6,806 nt of DNA, taken from contig JAFWUC010000058.1 in assembly GCA_017518705.1 (NCBI GenBank), positions 1 through 6,806 on the forward strand, read 5' to 3'. The notes beneath the pieces were generated by a model. The model was not told where the DNA came from. It saw only the letters and a list, made by a program, of their open reading frames with translations, and searched no databases. This document shows positions 5,522-6,806 of the stretch, in pieces. The position numbers and the translations under genes were made by a program. The stretch is from Clostridia bacterium. Its GTDB lineage: Bacteria > Bacillota_A > Clostridia > Christensenellales > Aristaeellaceae. Position 1 is the stretch's first letter, and each line of letters begins with the position of its first letter.

Positions 5522-6141
5522 TCGCGATAGTTGATTACGGCGTGGGAAACCTGTTTTCCCTGCGCTGCTCGTTCAAGTATATCGGATATGAAGCCGAGGT
5601 CACTTCAGACCCCGAACGCATACTCTGTGCGGACAAAGTCGTGCTGCCCGGAGTGGGCGCGTTCGGCGACGCGGCGGATAAGCTGCGCGCGACCGGGCTT
5701 GACGATGCGGTGATCGAAGCCGCACAAAGCGGCACTCCTCTGCTGGGCATATGCCTCGGCATGCAGCTGCTGTTCGAGCAGGGCGAGGAGTTCGGTCTTC
5801 ACAAGGGTCTGGGGCTGATACCCGGGCGGGTCGTTTCCATGCGTTCGGTGGTGCCGGATGCACTCAAGCTGCCCCAGATCGGCTGGAACAGACTCAGTTT
5901 CACAAGACCCCATCCGCTGTTCAGGTATATCCGGGAGGGGGATCAGGTATACTTCGTGCATTCCTTCCACGGCACCGATTGTACGGACAGCCTGCTTGCG
6001 ACCACCGAGTACGGCGGCACCATCACCGCTGCGGTCGGCAAAGGCAACGTGATGGGCTGCCAGTTCCACCCCGAAAAAAGCGGAAAAGTGGGACTCAACA
6101 TACTGAAAGCTTTCGCACAGACGGAGGAGTGGCCATGCTGA
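5518..6141 (+). CDS. hisH: Imidazole glycerol phosphate synthase glutaminase subunit HisH
   Basis: A class I glutamine amidotransferase that releases ammonia from glutamine and channels it through HisF, which makes imidazole glycerol phosphate and AICAR from PRFAR. The 207 residues fit the family. The catalytic triad is Cys79 in GICLGMQL, with His184 and Glu186 in CQFHPEKSG. The oxyanion-strand PGVGAF (44-49) and the HisF-contact motifs LPQIGWN (118-124) and VYFVHSFH (144-151) are present. The start ATG 5518 overlaps hisB by 4 nt. Its upstream AAGGG (5504-5508) is 9 nt away and is the weakest site in the operon, so translation probably depends on ribosomes finishing hisB. The end overlaps hisA by 7 nt. 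The partner hisF is expected beyond hisA. Confidence 0.97.
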   Translation: MIAIVDYGVGNLFSLRCSFKYIGYEAEVTSDPERILCADKVVLPGVGAFGDAADKLRATGLDDAVIEAAQSGTPLLGICLGMQLLFEQGEEFGLHKGLGLIPGRVVSMRSVVPDALKLPQIGWNRLSFTRPHPLFRYIREGDQVYFVHSFHGTDCTDSLLATTEYGGTITAAVGKGNVMGCQFHPEKSGKVGLNILKAFAQTEEWPC

Positions 6142-6806
6142 TACTTCCGGCAATAGACCTTTACGAAGGCAAAGCGGTGCGCCTGAAACGCGGCGAGTAC
6201 GACAAGATAACCGTTTATTCGGACGATCCGCCCGCACTGCTCAAATCGTTCGAGCAAAACGGCGCGGCGGAGGTCCACGTTGTGGATCTGGAAGGCGCGC
6301 GTGACGGCACCACCCCAAACCTCGCCCTTATACGCAGGATGAAGCGGTCCACCTCCCTGATCATGGAGGTCGGCGGCGGCATACGTTCAATGGACACCGT
6401 AAACGCTTACCTGGAAGATGCGGGTGTCGACCGTGTCATTTTGGGCACCGCCGCAGTGACCGACCCCGTTTTCCTCGAAAAGGCGGTGCAAAGATACGGA
6501 GAACGGATCGCCGTGGGCGCGGACATAAAAGACGGCTGCGTCGCCATACGGGGTTGGACGGAGAAGTCGGACCTGGACGCGTTCGGCTTCTGCCGCAGGA
6601 TGCGGGACATGGGTGTAAAAACGCTCATAGTGACCGACATTTCGCGCGACGGGATGCTTGCGGGCGCGAATCTCCTGCTTTACGAGCAGCTCACCGCCGA
6701 GTTTGCCCTTAACATCATCGCTTCTGGCGGCGTGTCGTCCGTAAGCGACATTGCGGCCCTCAAGGGCGCGAAAGTATACGGTGCAATAATCGGCAAGGCC
6801 CTGTAC
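6135..6806 (+). CDS. hisA: Phosphoribosylformimino-AICAR-phosphate isomerase HisA, 3' end cut by window edge
   Basis: Isomerises ProFAR to PRFAR by an Amadori rearrangement on a (beta/alpha)8 barrel. The frame stays open for 224 codons to the last base, about 15-20 short of a full HisA (near 240). It begins MLILPAIDLYEGKAVRL, with catalytic Asp8. The second acid/base residue is Asp130 in VGADIKDG. Phosphate-binding loops VGGGIR (79-84) and ASGGV (196-200) are clear, as is TDISRDGM (from 167). The residue before Asp130 is Ala, a minor difference. HisF is the nearest alternative, but the AIDLYEGKAVRL start and the ISRDGM block favour HisA. GGAGG (6123-6127) lies 7 nt before ATG 6135, and the start overlaps hisH by 7 nt. 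Nine of its 17 Ile codons are ATA. Confidence 0.95.
   Translation, partial: MLILPAIDLYEGKAVRLKRGEYDKITVYSDDPPALLKSFEQNGAAEVHVVDLEGARDGTTPNLALIRRMKRSTSLIMEVGGGIRSMDTVNAYLEDAGVDRVILGTAAVTDPVFLEKAVQRYGERIAVGADIKDGCVAIRGWTEKSDLDAFGFCRRMRDMGVKTLIVTDISRDGMLAGANLLLYEQLTAEFALNIIASGGVSSVSDIAALKGAKVYGAIIGKALY

Noticed and set aside
568..6806. A hidden novel system inside the operon
   Set aside because: Every frame on the plus strand is accounted for by a recognised his gene or its regulator, junctions are overlaps or gaps of at most 13 nt, and no gene is fused, broken or missing a key residue.

Overview
The window reads as chromosomal DNA of a moderately GC-rich member of the Clostridia (Bacillota), probably an uncultured anaerobe. 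The reasons are strong GGAGG-type ribosome binding sites, a short-form HisG paired with HisZ, a YerC/YecD-type TrpR-like repressor leading the his operon, and a monofunctional HisB. This placement is inferred from gene content and style, not from a database match.

Positions 1-337 hold four tRNA genes on the minus strand, transcribed leftwards in the order Pro(TGG), Glu(TTC), a CAT-anticodon tRNA (Met or Ile2) and Asp(GTC). The Asp gene is cut by the left edge. None of the three complete genes encodes its CCA end. A sigma-A promoter with perfect consensus hexamers and a 17-bp spacer lies just upstream of tRNA-Pro.

Positions 338-567 are a divergent intergenic region. It holds the tRNA promoter on the minus strand and an extended -10 promoter for the his operon on the plus strand. 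Short dyad elements around the his promoter are plausible operators for the first operon gene. I see no T-box, leader peptide or attenuator.

Positions 568-6806 are a compact histidine biosynthesis operon on the plus strand: yerC (hisR-like regulator), hisZ, hisG, hisD, hisC, hisB, hisH and the first 224 codons of hisA, which runs off the right edge. Junctions are overlaps of 1 to 11 nt or gaps of 1 and 13 nt, as expected for one transcript with translational coupling. HisZ and HisG together carry out the first committed step (PRPP plus ATP). HisA and HisH work in the middle of the pathway, HisH with HisF. HisB, HisC and HisD complete the later steps. hisF, hisI/hisE and a histidinol-phosphate phosphatase are not in the window; the first two probably follow hisA.

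All catalytic residues I checked in HisG, HisD, HisC, HisB, HisH and HisA are present. This is a mostly ordinary, intact biosynthetic locus. I found no undescribed system. The points worth a second look are the control region, the identity of the CAT tRNA together with heavy ATA codon use, and the short C-terminal tail of HisZ.
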